Below are positions 37,635 through 46,263 of a stretch of 64,000 nt of DNA, in pieces. Position 1 is the first letter of the stretch, and every line of letters starts with the position of its first letter. Under the pieces are notes generated by a model that was given only the letters and a program-made list of their open reading frames with translations, ran no database searches and was not told the origin of the DNA. A program made the translations under genes and the position numbers. Origin of the DNA: Flavobacterium lacisediminis (GTDB taxonomy: Bacteria; Bacteroidota; Bacteroidia; Flavobacteriales; Flavobacteriaceae); contig NZ_JAPCIO010000003.1 in the NCBI RefSeq assembly GCF_025909975.1, positions 310,001 through 374,000 on the forward strand. The letters are read 5' to 3'.

Positions 37635-38645
37635 TTATTTTTCTTCTACATTCAACATTTGCCACAATTTGTCTTTCAACTCTTGTAAACCTTGTTGCGC
37701 AACAGAAGAAATAAACATATAAGGTGTTCCTTTAAATTCTTTGTCCAATTGTTTTTTCAATTCTGCTTTTAATTCATCGTCTAACATATCGCATTTTGAA
37801 ATCACAATCAAACGATCTTTATCCAACATTTCTGGATTGTAACGACGTAACTCATCTAACAGAATTTCGTATTCTTTCTTAATATCATCTGCATCTGCAG
37901 GAACTAAAAATAACAAAGTTGAATTACGCTCAATATGACGCAAGAAATAATGACCTAATCCTTTTCCTTCCGCCGCACCTTCAATAATTCCCGGAATATC
38001 AGCCATTACAAACGATTGAAAATCTCTGTAAGCTACAATTCCTAAATTAGGTTTTAAAGTCGTAAACGGATAATCAGCAATTTTTGGCTTAGCCGAAGTT
38101 AAAACAGAAAGTAAAGTTGATTTTCCTGCGTTTGGAAAACCTACTAAACCAACATCTGCTAATACTTTTAATTCTAAAGTTACATCAACTTCTTTTACAG
38201 GCATTCCAGGCTGCGCGTAACGAGGTGTTTGATTGGTTGAACTTCTAAAATGCCAGTTTCCTAAACCACCTTTTCCTCCTTCTGCTAAAATTCGAACCTC
38301 ATCATGTTCTGTAATTTCAAACAAAACATCTCCTGTTTCTTGGTCTTTTACAACCGTTCCTAATGGAACTTCAATGTATTTGTCTTCTCCGTCATGTCCT
38401 GTACTTCTTGAACTTCCTCCATCACCTCCGTGACCAGCACGCATGTGTTTCAGAAATTTCAAATGAAATAAAGTCCAAAGATTTTTATTTCCTTTTATAT
38501 ATACGTGTCCACCGCGACCACCATCACCACCATCAGGTCCACCTTTTTCAATAAATTTTTCTCTGTGTAAATGCGACGACCCTTTTCCTCCCTTTCCGGA
38601 AGAAACATATATTTTTACGTAGTCTACAAAGTTACCTTCAGTCAT
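37635..38645 (-). CDS. obgE: Obg-family GTPase
   Basis: Ribosome-associated GTPase involved in 50S maturation and growth control. The 336 residues start with the glycine-rich Obg fold ([20 protein letters not shown], then [19 protein letters not shown]). The G domain has G1 GFPNAGKST (169-177), G3 DIPGIIEGA and G4 SKCD. It ends soon after the G domain and lacks the OCT domain found in some Gram-positive homologues. Confidence 0.96.
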   Translation of the reverse strand: MTEGNFVDYVKIYVSSGKGGKGSSHLHREKFIEKGGPDGGDGGRGGHVYIKGNKNLWTLFHLKFLKHMRAGHGGDGGSSRSTGHDGEDKYIEVPLGTVVKDQETGDVLFEITEHDEVRILAEGGKGGLGNWHFRSSTNQTPRYAQPGMPVKEVDVTLELKVLADVGLVGFPNAGKSTLLSVLTSAKPKIADYPFTTLKPNLGIVAYRDFQSFVMADIPGIIEGAAEGKGLGHYFLRHIERNSTLLFLVPADADDIKKEYEILLDELRRYNPEMLDKDRLIVISKCDMLDDELKAELKKQLDKEFKGTPYMFISSVAQQGLQELKDKLWQMLNVEEK

Positions 38646-38691
38646 TCTTTCTTTTCTTTAAATTATTTTTGACAAAGACTACTATTAAACC

Positions 38692-38710
38692 GAATGTCCA
38701 CTGGACATTC
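38692..38710. promoter_or_regulatory. 19-bp palindrome upstream of obgE
   Basis: GAATGTCCA, one central base and TGGACATTC form a perfect odd-length palindrome in the 100-nt gap upstream of obgE. A one-base loop cannot form an RNA hairpin cleanly, so a dimeric DNA-binding protein site is more likely. On the minus strand it lies about 25 nt upstream of TAGTCTTTG, which resembles a -7 box with one extra base. Confidence 0.5.
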
Positions 38711-38745
38711 TCCTCTTAATATCAAATCTTCTGTCATCTTTTCTT

Positions 38746-40020
38746 TTATTCTTTTAAATTGGTAATTAAAACTTTATCAATTTTAACACCGTCCATATCG
38801 ATAACTTCGAACTCTAATTTGTTCCAAATTAACTTTTGTCCTTGTTTTGGGATTATCCCTAATTCTGTTATGATTAATCCACTAACTGTTGTTACTTCGT
38901 AATCACCTGTTAACTCATCCATATCGAAATAAGTTAAGAAATCGTGTAACGAATAATGTCCGTCAACTAACCACGAACCATCTTCTCTTGCCACAATTTT
39001 AAATTCGTCTTCATAGAAATCAGCCGCATCTCCTACTAACGCTTCTAAAATATCGTTTAATGTAATAATTCCCTGGAAAACACCATGCTCATCGGTAACC
39101 AAAGCATAATGTACTTTTGAAAGTTTAAAATTTTCCAATGCTTTGTATGCCGAGGTATGTTCAATAAAATAAACCGGTTCTCTGGTAATCGCTTTTAAAT
39201 CGAAATTTCCTTTCTCGAAATTAGAAAACAAATCTTTTAATAAAACGATTCCTTCCACATCATCTAAATTATCCGCACATACTGGATAAACCGAATGCAA
39301 TTCATCTAAAACTTTCGCTTTAATTTCTTCAATTGTGTCTTCATAAGACAAATACACAATTGAATTTCGGTGTGTCATTAACGAATTTACTTTTCTATCT
39401 CCAATATGAAAAACACGTTCCACAATATCTTGTTCAATTTCTTGAACTTCTCCTACTTCTGTTCCTTCCTTAATAATAGCTTTGATTTCTTCTTCGGTAA
39501 CTTTTCCATCAGCCGTTGGTTTTATTTGAAGCATTTTCAATAAAAACTCAGTCGACGTAGTCAACAACCATATAAAAGGCATTGTTATCGTTGAAACCAA
39601 TTTCATTGGAACGGCAACTGCTTTAGCAATTCCTTCAGGATAATTCAAGCCAATTCTTTTTGGCAATAATTCTCCTAAAACCAAAGAGAAAAAGGTTAAT
39701 ACCACAACCACAATTCCAACTGCAACAGAATTTGCATAAGGTTTTAGTGCTTCAAAAGTGGCTACAAAATTTTGAACATCAGTAGTGATTTTATCCCCCG
39801 AATAAATACCCGTTAAAATTCCGATTAAGGTAATTCCGATTTGAACTGTTGATAAGAATTCATTTGGTGAATTAGCTAAATCTAAGGCTGCTTTAGCATT
39901 TTTGTTCCCTTTTTTTGCTGCTGTTTCTAAACGGTTTTTACGTGCTGAAATCAATGCGATTTCCGACATTGAAAAAACACCGTTTAAAAGAATCAGAAAG
40001 AGAATGATTAAAATTTCCAT
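38746..40020 (-). CDS. CNNM/CorC-type CBS-domain membrane protein (hemolysin family)
   Basis: 424 residues. The N-terminal CNNM domain has about four membrane segments (about 1-185), including MSEIALISARKNRLETAAKK and VLGELLPKRIGLNYPE. A CBS pair spans about 205-330 (SLMTHRNSIVYLSYEDTIEE, then YALVTDEHGVFQGIITLNDI). The C-terminal CorC/HlyC domain begins near SWLVDGHYSLHDFLTYFDMD. Relatives export Mg2+ or Co2+; the hemolysin label is historical. Its promoter is not clear. Confidence 0.9.
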   Translation of the reverse strand: MEILIILFLILLNGVFSMSEIALISARKNRLETAAKKGNKNAKAALDLANSPNEFLSTVQIGITLIGILTGIYSGDKITTDVQNFVATFEALKPYANSVAVGIVVVVLTFFSLVLGELLPKRIGLNYPEGIAKAVAVPMKLVSTITMPFIWLLTTSTEFLLKMLQIKPTADGKVTEEEIKAIIKEGTEVGEVQEIEQDIVERVFHIGDRKVNSLMTHRNSIVYLSYEDTIEEIKAKVLDELHSVYPVCADNLDDVEGIVLLKDLFSNFEKGNFDLKAITREPVYFIEHTSAYKALENFKLSKVHYALVTDEHGVFQGIITLNDILEALVGDAADFYEDEFKIVAREDGSWLVDGHYSLHDFLTYFDMDELTGDYEVTTVSGLIITELGIIPKQGQKLIWNKLEFEVIDMDGVKIDKVLITNLKE

Positions 40021-40032
40021 AGTTAAAATTAT

Positions 40033-40070
40033 AAAAAAAGAGCTAAAATCCCAAATTACGGAAATAGCTC
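40033..40070 (-). terminator. Terminator after adk
   Basis: On the minus strand GAGCTA, a loop of about 19 nt and TAGCTC are followed by seven T residues. It separates hpt-adk from the CBS-domain gene. Confidence 0.65.
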
Positions 40071-40139
40071 CTTTTCTGTGTGCAAATATCGAAAAAAAAA
40101 TCGAAAGCCCGAAATTTATCTCAAAGCCTTATTTTTCAA

Positions 40140-40712
40140 TTAAAATGTGTCTAAAACCAAACTTAATCTTTCGGTAACTTCTTCAATAGATCCAATACCA
40201 TCAACTGCGTAAAATTTGTGTTGCGCTTTGTAATAATCCATTAGTGGCGCGGTTTTTTCGTTGTATTCTTGGTAACGATTTCTGATTTTTTCTTCGTCTT
40301 GATCGTCTGGTCTTCCTGAAGTTTTTCCTCTTTCTAACAAACGTTGCACTAAGATTTCATCATTAGCTTCCAAAGCTACTGTAGCTGTAATTTCTTGATT
40401 TTTACCTTCTAAAAACTTATCTAAAGCTTCAGCTTGAGCAATTGTTCTTGGAAAACCATCAAATAAAAAACCTGCTGCTTGTGGATTTTTGTCTACTTCG
40501 CTTTGCAACATTTTAATAGTTACTTCATCTGGAACCAAATTACCTTTATCCATAAAAGTTTTAGCTAATCTTCCTAATTCAGTATCATTTTTAATGTTAA
40601 ATCTAAAAATATCCCCTGTAGATAAATGTACTAAATTGTATTTGTGCTTTAAAAAATCGGCTTGTGTTCCTTTTCCTGCTCCTGGTTTACCAAATAATAC
40701 GATATTGATCAT
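40140..40712 (-). CDS. adk: Adenylate kinase
   Basis: Interconverts ATP, AMP and ADP. The 190 residues start INIVLFGKPGAGKGTQADFL (P-loop, with Pro in GKPGAGKGT). They continue with LSTGDIFRFN, FLFDGFPRTIAQAEALDKFL and RLLERGKTSGRPDD. The short LID without zinc-binding cysteines marks the short-form enzyme. It lies 30 nt after hpt. Confidence 0.97.
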   Translation of the reverse strand: MINIVLFGKPGAGKGTQADFLKHKYNLVHLSTGDIFRFNIKNDTELGRLAKTFMDKGNLVPDEVTIKMLQSEVDKNPQAAGFLFDGFPRTIAQAEALDKFLEGKNQEITATVALEANDEILVQRLLERGKTSGRPDDQDEEKIRNRYQEYNEKTAPLMDYYKAQHKFYAVDGIGSIEEVTERLSLVLDTF

Positions 40713-40742
40713 TGTTTTGTTATGTTAAGTTGTAATAGTTAG

Positions 40743-41273
40743 TTATTCTGATAATTGATAAATGTCTTTTAAATTTCTTCCTAAACCATCGTAGTCTAAA
40801 CCATATCCTACTATAAATTTATTTGGAATTCGAATTCCTACATAATCTAGTTTAATGTCTTTTGTATAGGCTTCTGGTTTTAAGAATAAAGTAGCGATTT
40901 TGAAATGTTTCACATTGTGTTGCTTCATAATAGCTTTTAATTCCTCAATCGTATTTCCAGTATCTACAATATCTTCGACAATAATTACAGAACGACCTTC
41001 TAAACTTTGGTTTAAACCAATCAGTTCTTTTACTTCGTTTGTGGTTTGTGTTCCTTCATAAGATGCCATTTTTACAAATGAAACTTCGCAATTGTGACTG
41101 TATTTTTTCAATAAGTCAGCCACAACCATGAAAGCGCCATTCAAAACTCCAATAAAAACAGGGACGTCATCGCAAAAATCGTCTTCAATTTGTTTTGCCA
41201 TGTTTTCAATGGCGAAGTTAATTTCCTCTCCCGAAATAAAAACTTCAAATTTCTTATCGTGTAGTTGTATCAC
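40743..41273 (-). CDS. hpt: Hypoxanthine phosphoribosyltransferase
   Basis: Purine-salvage enzyme making IMP or GMP from the base and PRPP. The 176 residues contain the PRPP motif VIIVEDIVDTGNTIEELKAI, PVFIGVLNGAFMVVADLLKK and the C-terminal YVGIRIPNKFIVGYGLDYDG. All active-site elements are present. It is first in hpt-adk, consistent with a nucleotide-metabolism unit. Confidence 0.95.
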   Translation of the reverse strand: MIQLHDKKFEVFISGEEINFAIENMAKQIEDDFCDDVPVFIGVLNGAFMVVADLLKKYSHNCEVSFVKMASYEGTQTTNEVKELIGLNQSLEGRSVIIVEDIVDTGNTIEELKAIMKQHNVKHFKIATLFLKPEAYTKDIKLDYVGIRIPNKFIVGYGLDYDGLGRNLKDIYQLSE

Positions 41274-41298
41274 TTTGGTTAGATTTAGAAATAAACAA

Positions 41299-41330
41299 CA
41301 AATTTAAGAAAGTCAAATGAATAGCTACAA
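41299..41330 (-). promoter_or_regulatory. Promoter for hpt-adk
   Basis: On the minus strand TTG (41330-41328), 21 nt and TAAATTTG (41306-41299) fit the Bacteroidota promoter pattern, 26 nt before the hpt ATG. Confidence 0.5.
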
Positions 41331-41369
41331 AGTATTTCAACTTTTTTGCAAATTTGATATATTTACCGA

Positions 41370-41918
41370 ATGAAAAGTCAAATGTATCAGAAAATCGAAG
41401 AAAGCACTTGCCATGTTGCCAGCCGGAAAATGGTTAGTAATTTTGCTATGAAAGATGAAAATCACCTTAAAGAAATGATACAACTTGCTTTTGACACAAA
41501 AGATGAATTACATGTAAAAGCCTTTTGGAGTTTGGATTTGGTTTGCGAAAAGAAACTGAAACAATTTGTTCCTTATATTGAAGATTTTTGTAGCGTTCTT
41601 CCAAAAATAAAAGATGATTCTGCATTACGACCAGCGACTAAAATTGCCTTTTTTCTATCCAAAAGTAATCACAGAAAAAACGGAATTTCTCTCACACAAC
41701 AACAAGAACACAATTTAATCGAAGCCTTAATTGACCGATTGATTCAAGACGAAAAAGTAGCAGCAAAAGTGTATGCTATGAAAGCCCTTTTTGTCTTGGG
41801 AAAGAAATACGATTGGGTTCACGAAGAATTAAAAACGATTATTTCTCAAGATTATTCGAATCATACCGCGGCTTACCAAGCGGCAACTCGAAATCTTTTG
41901 AAAAAACTCAACAAGTAA
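41370..41918 (+). CDS. HEAT-like helical repeat protein of unknown function
   Basis: 182 residues, all helical in character and without signal peptide. Pairs such as LKEMIQLAFDTKDELHVKAF, RPATKIAFFLSKSN and AAKVYAMKALFVLGKKYDWV resemble HEAT/ARM repeats. Similar short flavobacterial proteins are, as I recall, sometimes labelled adenylosuccinate lyase. None of the lyase signatures is present, so that name should not be used here. It lies just upstream of purK on the same strand. Confidence 0.75.
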   Translation: MKSQMYQKIEESTCHVASRKMVSNFAMKDENHLKEMIQLAFDTKDELHVKAFWSLDLVCEKKLKQFVPYIEDFCSVLPKIKDDSALRPATKIAFFLSKSNHRKNGISLTQQQEHNLIEALIDRLIQDEKVAAKVYAMKALFVLGKKYDWVHEELKTIISQDYSNHTAAYQAATRNLLKKLNK

Positions 41919-41920
41919 CA

Positions 41921-41954
41921 AATTGTTAATTATCAATTGTTAATTATCAATTGT
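41921..41954 (+). repeat. Tandem 14-bp repeat upstream of purK
   Basis: AATTGTTAATTATC occurs twice head to tail (41921-41934, 41935-41948) with a partial third copy. It overlaps the -33 region of the purK promoter. Confidence 0.7.
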
Positions 41955-41967
41955 CTGAGTATCTTTG
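41937..41967 (+). promoter_or_regulatory. Promoter for purK
   Basis: TTG (41937-41939), a 20-nt spacer and TATCTTTG (41960-41967) match the Bacteroidota promoter pattern. The predicted start lies roughly 18 nt before the purK ATG. Confidence 0.65.
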
Positions 41968-41991
41968 CGACACAAACAACACAACAACAAA

Positions 41992-43146
41992 ATGAATTAT
42001 TTTTCTTCTGATTTTAAATTAGGAATTTTAGGAGGAGGTCAATTAGGAAAAATGCTTTTGACCGAAACTCGAAAATTTGATATTCAAACTTTAGTTTTAG
42101 AACCAAGCGAAGAAGCTCCAGCACGATACAGTTGCAACGGATTTTACAAAGGCAGTTTAATGGATTTTGACACTGTTTATCAATTTGGTAAAATGGTCGA
42201 TTTGTTAACTATCGAAATTGAGAATGTAAATCTAGAGGCTTTAGATCAATTGGAAGCAGAAGGATTACCGATTTACCCTTCGCCAAAAACCTTACGTTTG
42301 ATTCAAAACAAAGGAAAACAAAAAGATTATTACGTTTCAAACGATATTCCCACTTCGCCACACCAACGCTTTGTTGATTTGAACGATTTAAGAAACGCTT
42401 TAGCGAAAGACGAATTAGAATTTCCATTCGTTTGGAAATGTGCGCAATTTGGTTACGACGGAAATGGCGTTAAAATTTGTCGCTCAGCATTAGACTTGGT
42501 AAAATTACCTGATGTAGAATGTATTGCAGAAGAAATGGTTCCGTTCAAAAATGAATTAGCGGTAATTGTAGCACGTTCTGTTTCTGGAGAAGTGAAAACC
42601 TATCCTGTAGTAGAAATGGAATTTCATCCAGAAGCGAATCAAGTGGAATATGTTATTTGCCCTGCTCGTATCGATGAAAAAGTAGCACAAAAAGCTACTG
42701 AAGTTGCGTTGAAAGTTTCAGAAGCTTTCAATCATGTTGGACTATTAGCAGTGGAAATGTTTCAAACCGAAGACGATGAAATTTTGGTAAACGAAGTTGC
42801 TCCTCGCCCACATAATTCGGGACATTATTCGATTGAAGCGAGTTATACTTCGCAATTCGAAAACCATTTACGTGCGATTTTAAACTTACCTTTAGGAAAC
42901 ACCGATAGCAAAGTTGCCGGAATTATGGTAAATTTGGTTGGTGAAGAAGGTTTTTCCGGACAAGTAGTTTACGAAAACATAGAGAAAATCATGGCAATTG
43001 ATGGCGTAACACCACACATTTACGGAAAAAGAGAAACAAGACCTTTCCGAAAAATGGGACACGTTACGATTGTAAATGAAAACATGACGGAAGCAAGAAA
43101 AATTGCAGAGGAAGTCAAGAATTCAATTAGAGTGATTTGCCAATAA
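41992..43146 (+). CDS. purK: N5-carboxyaminoimidazole ribonucleotide synthase
   Basis: ATP-grasp enzyme that carboxylates AIR to N5-CAIR in de novo purine synthesis. The ATG at 41992 (MNYFSSDFKLGILGGGQLGK) is preferred over an upstream TTG because that TTG lies inside the promoter -7 box. The 384 residues show GILGGGQLGKMLLTETRKFD, the ATP-grasp stretch FPFVWKCAQFGYDGNGVKIC and the metal-binding segment VNEVAPRPHNSGHYSIEAS. Its product is the substrate of PurE, encoded two genes on. Confidence 0.95.
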   Translation: MNYFSSDFKLGILGGGQLGKMLLTETRKFDIQTLVLEPSEEAPARYSCNGFYKGSLMDFDTVYQFGKMVDLLTIEIENVNLEALDQLEAEGLPIYPSPKTLRLIQNKGKQKDYYVSNDIPTSPHQRFVDLNDLRNALAKDELEFPFVWKCAQFGYDGNGVKICRSALDLVKLPDVECIAEEMVPFKNELAVIVARSVSGEVKTYPVVEMEFHPEANQVEYVICPARIDEKVAQKATEVALKVSEAFNHVGLLAVEMFQTEDDEILVNEVAPRPHNSGHYSIEASYTSQFENHLRAILNLPLGNTDSKVAGIMVNLVGEEGFSGQVVYENIEKIMAIDGVTPHIYGKRETRPFRKMGHVTIVNENMTEARKIAEEVKNSIRVICQ

Positions 43147-43166
43147 GACAATGTGTCAATTTGAAA

Positions 43167-43466
43167 ATGATAAATAAAATAATAAAAGTTAGTTTTTATA
43201 CCACAATTTTATTTTGTGTAATTTCATTTTTATCATTATCATTTTCAATGCTTTACAGTAGATTCAATAATATATCCCCAAATTTAATGATTGGTTTTCC
43301 ATTTGAAATGTATTATCAATTTGAAGTTAGAGGCAAATGTAACGAACGAACTTTATTGCATGGAACACATTTTATCAATATAGCATACAATTATATAATT
43401 TGTTTAATTGTAATAGTTTCACTGAACTATAAACAGCAAACCAAAAATAATAAACAACAAACATGA
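43167..43466 (+). CDS. Small membrane protein between purK and purE
   Basis: 99 residues from the ATG at 43167 (MINKIIKVSFYTTILFCVIS). Two hydrophobic segments (about 7-29 and 73-86) flank a polar loop of about 45 residues. The tail is Lys/Asn/Gln-rich. The stop overlaps the purE ATG by 4 nt (ATGA), suggesting translational coupling. I know of no purine-related family like it. Codon use is more AT-rich than purK or purE, which may mean recent insertion. Confidence 0.65.
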   Translation: MINKIIKVSFYTTILFCVISFLSLSFSMLYSRFNNISPNLMIGFPFEMYYQFEVRGKCNERTLLHGTHFINIAYNYIICLIVIVSLNYKQQTKNNKQQT

Positions 43467-43945
43467 GTAAAGTAGCAATCATAATGGGAAGCATTTCGGA
43501 CATGCCGGTAATGCAAGAAGCCATCGACATATTAAAAGGATTTGATATCGAAACCGAGGTAGATATTGTTTCGGCACACAGAACACCTGAAAAATTATTT
43601 GACTTCAGTAAAAACGCACACGAAAGAGGCATTTCTGTAATTATTGCTGGTGCTGGTGGTGCGGCTCATTTACCTGGAATGGTTGCTTCTATGTCGCCAC
43701 TTCCTGTAATTGGAGTTCCTGTAAAATCGAGCAATTCTATTGATGGATGGGATTCAGTTTTATCTATTTTACAAATGCCAGGTGGAGTTCCTGTAGCAAC
43801 TGTTGCGTTAAACGGAGCAAAAAATGCTGGAATCTTAGCTGCACAAATTATCGGAAGTTCTGATAAATGTGTTTTAGATAAAATTATCGCTTACAAAGAA
43901 GGATTAAAACAAGCAGTTTTAAAAGCTTCGGAAGGATTGAAATAA
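43463..43945 (+). CDS. purE: N5-carboxyaminoimidazole ribonucleotide mutase
   Basis: Converts N5-CAIR to CAIR, the step after PurK. The 160 residues carry AIIMGSISDMPVMQEAIDIL and the class I signature VDIVSAHRTPEKLFDF, followed by VIIAGAGGAAHLPGMVASM. It also has GGVPVATVALNGAKNAGILA. The catalytic His in SAHRTP is present. The start overlaps the preceding small gene. Confidence 0.96.
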   Translation: MSKVAIIMGSISDMPVMQEAIDILKGFDIETEVDIVSAHRTPEKLFDFSKNAHERGISVIIAGAGGAAHLPGMVASMSPLPVIGVPVKSSNSIDGWDSVLSILQMPGGVPVATVALNGAKNAGILAAQIIGSSDKCVLDKIIAYKEGLKQAVLKASEGLK

Positions 43946-43952
43946 AAATAGA

Positions 43953-43990
43953 AAATCCCGAGTTATTGCTAACTCGGGATTTCTACTCAC
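43953..43990 (+). terminator. Terminator after purE
   Basis: Perfect 13-bp stem (AAATCCCGAGTTA and TAACTCGGGATTT) with a 4-nt loop, 7 nt after the purE stop. The T-tract is short (TTTCTACT). The remaining bases to 44104 show no gene or clear signal. Confidence 0.75.
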
Positions 43991-44104
43991 AATTAAGTGA
44001 CAACTATAAAAAAATTCTACTCTCTCTCTGTTTGGGGCAAAAAGGATGTTCGTACATCATTTCGTCGACAAAATTATACACTTTATCGATAAAAACAAAT
44101 TTTT

Positions 44105-46129
44105 ATGGAACTTTTTTTTAAAAAATTCACAACAAAACACAATACAGCACCATTTAGTAAGATTAATCTTTCAGATTATAAAGAAGCTTTCGAAAAAACT
44201 ATCGAACTCGCTCGTACTGAAATCGATAGCATAGTAAATAACACAGAAATACCTAATTTTTCTAATACAATTGAAGCTTTGGATTATTCTGGCGAACAAT
44301 TGGATAGATTGTCCAATATTTTCTTCAATTTGAATTCGGCTGAAACTTGTGATGAAATGCAAAAAATCGCACAAGAAGTTTCTCCATTAATTACTGCATT
44401 TAGTAACGATATTGCTTTGAACGAAGACTTATTCAAACGAGTAAAAGCAGTTTATGATCAAAAAGATGCTTTGATATTAACTACCGAACAAGCGACTTTA
44501 TTAGACAAAAAATTCAAAGGTTTTTCTCGAAATGGAGCTTTATTGAATGAAGAAGACAAATTAAAACTACGCGAAATTGATACCGAATTAGCCAAAATCA
44601 AACTAACTTTCGGTGAAAACGTTTTGGCGGAAACCAATAATTATCAATTACATATTATCAATGAAGCCTATTTAAAAGGTTTACCTGATGGCGCTAAAGA
44701 AATGGCGGCAAGTTTGGCAAAATCTAAAAATTTGGAAGGTTGGGTTTTCACTTTAGATTTCCCAAGTTATTTACCTTTCGTAACCTACGTTGAAAATCGT
44801 GAATTGCGAAAAGAAATTGCTATTGCCGCTGGAAAAAAATCGTTTCAAGATAATGAATTCGATAATAAAGAAAATGTAAAACGCATTGTGGAATTACGTC
44901 ACAAGCGAGCTAATTTATTGGGTTATCAATCACATTCGCATTTTGTTTTGGAAGAACGAATGGCGCAAAACCCAGAAAAAGTTCAATCGTTTTTGAATGA
45001 TTTGTTGGAAAAAGCAAAACCCGCTGCTCAAAAAGAATTTGCTGAATTAACAGCTTTCGCAAAAGAATTAGACGGAATTGACCAATTAGAAAAATGGGAT
45101 GGTGCTTATTATTCGGAAAAATTGAAACAAAAATTATTCAGTTTGGATGATGAGTTGTTGAAACCCTATTTCCAATTGGAAAATGTATTGAACGGAGCTT
45201 TCACTATCGCTGAAAAGTTATTCGGAATCACATTCAAAGAAATTTTTGATATTGATAAATACCACGAAGACGTTCAAACTTTTGAAGTTTTAGATTTCGA
45301 AGGACAATTAGTGGCTGTTTTTTATTCGGATTTCTTCCCAAGAAAAGGAAAACGAAATGGCGCTTGGATGACATCCTACAAACCTCAATATATAAAGGAC
45401 GGAATTAACGAACGACCACATGTTTCTATCGTATGTAATTTCACACCGCCGACGGAAACAAAACCATCATTATTAACTTTTAACGAAGTAACGACATTGT
45501 TTCACGAATTTGGGCACGCGTTACACGGTATGTTAGCCAATACAACTTATCCAAGTTTATCTGGAACTTCGGTTTATTGGGATTTTGTGGAATTACCAAG
45601 TCAAGTAATGGAAAACTGGTGTTACGAACCTGAAGCATTAGCTTTATTTGCGAAACATTACGAAACGGGTGAAATTATTCCGCAAGACTATGTAGAAAAA
45701 ATCAAAGAAAGTGCGAGTTTCCTAGAAGGAATGGCAACATTACGCCAATTAAGTTTCGGGATTTTAGACATGACGTATCATGGAAAATCGCAAACTATTG
45801 ACGATGTAAAAGCATTTGAAAAACAAGCAATGGAAGGCACAAGTTTATATCCAGATGTTGCAGAAAATTGTATGAGTACTTCGTTTTCTCATATTTTTCA
45901 AGGCGGTTATTCTTCGGGATATTACAGCTACAAATGGGCGGAAGTTTTAGATGCTGATGCGTTTGCATATTTCCAAGAAAAAGGCATTTTCAATACAGAA
46001 GTAGCAACGAAATTCAAAGACAACGTTCTTTCAAAAGGCGGCACCGAATTACCAATGGAATTATATAAAAAATTCAGAGGTCAGGAGCCGAAAGTAGAGG
46101 CTTTGTTAAAGAGAGCAGGGTTGATTTAA
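44105..46129 (+). CDS. M3-family zinc metallopeptidase (Dcp/oligopeptidase A type)
   Basis: Cytosolic oligopeptidase or dipeptidyl carboxypeptidase that clears short peptides. The 674 residues have the catalytic motif FHEFGHALHGML (HExxH at about 467-471). Upstream is the long helical domain typical of M3A enzymes, and SVYWDFVELPSQVMENW is downstream. There is no signal peptide. The length fits Dcp/OpdA (about 680). Exo- or endo-preference cannot be decided from sequence alone. Confidence 0.92.
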   Translation: MELFFKKFTTKHNTAPFSKINLSDYKEAFEKTIELARTEIDSIVNNTEIPNFSNTIEALDYSGEQLDRLSNIFFNLNSAETCDEMQKIAQEVSPLITAFSNDIALNEDLFKRVKAVYDQKDALILTTEQATLLDKKFKGFSRNGALLNEEDKLKLREIDTELAKIKLTFGENVLAETNNYQLHIINEAYLKGLPDGAKEMAASLAKSKNLEGWVFTLDFPSYLPFVTYVENRELRKEIAIAAGKKSFQDNEFDNKENVKRIVELRHKRANLLGYQSHSHFVLEERMAQNPEKVQSFLNDLLEKAKPAAQKEFAELTAFAKELDGIDQLEKWDGAYYSEKLKQKLFSLDDELLKPYFQLENVLNGAFTIAEKLFGITFKEIFDIDKYHEDVQTFEVLDFEGQLVAVFYSDFFPRKGKRNGAWMTSYKPQYIKDGINERPHVSIVCNFTPPTETKPSLLTFNEVTTLFHEFGHALHGMLANTTYPSLSGTSVYWDFVELPSQVMENWCYEPEALALFAKHYETGEIIPQDYVEKIKESASFLEGMATLRQLSFGILDMTYHGKSQTIDDVKAFEKQAMEGTSLYPDVAENCMSTSFSHIFQGGYSSGYYSYKWAEVLDADAFAYFQEKGIFNTEVATKFKDNVLSKGGTELPMELYKKFRGQEPKVEALLKRAGLI

Positions 46130-46152
46130 ATTATCAGAATTTTATATATTTA

Positions 46153-46185
46153 GAAACCGAAATTAAACACTTCGGTTTCTTTTTT
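46153..46185 (+). terminator. Terminator after the M3 peptidase
   Basis: Perfect 9-bp stem (GAAACCGAA and TTCGGTTTC, 9-nt loop) followed by TTTTTT. It ends 4 nt before the first regulator palindrome, insulating the next unit. Confidence 0.85.
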
Positions 46186-46189
46186 AAAC

Positions 46190-46215
46190 AAACTTTCATT
46201 TTTTTTTGAAAGTTT
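46190..46215. promoter_or_regulatory. Operator-like inverted repeat, copy 1
   Basis: AAACTTTCA, 8 nt (all T) and TGAAAGTTT form an interrupted palindrome. It overlaps the TTG of the promoter of the adjacent regulator gene, so bound protein would block RNA polymerase. An identical pair of half-sites with the same 8-nt spacing recurs at 46781-46806. Confidence 0.7.
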
Positions 46216-46236
46216 AAAAACTTTTATATATCTTTG
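46206..46236 (+). promoter_or_regulatory. Promoter for the GbsR-type regulator
   Basis: TTG (46206-46208), 20 nt and TATCTTTG (46229-46236) match the Bacteroidota promoter. The TTG sits in the right half of the inverted repeat, consistent with autorepression. Confidence 0.65.
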
Positions 46237-46263
46237 TCCTATCAAAATGAAATAACCATCAAA

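Noticed and set aside
41921..41991. Possible CRISPR-like array or purine riboswitch upstream of purK
   Set aside because: Two 14-bp repeats without spacers are not an array, and no purine aptamer core is visible.
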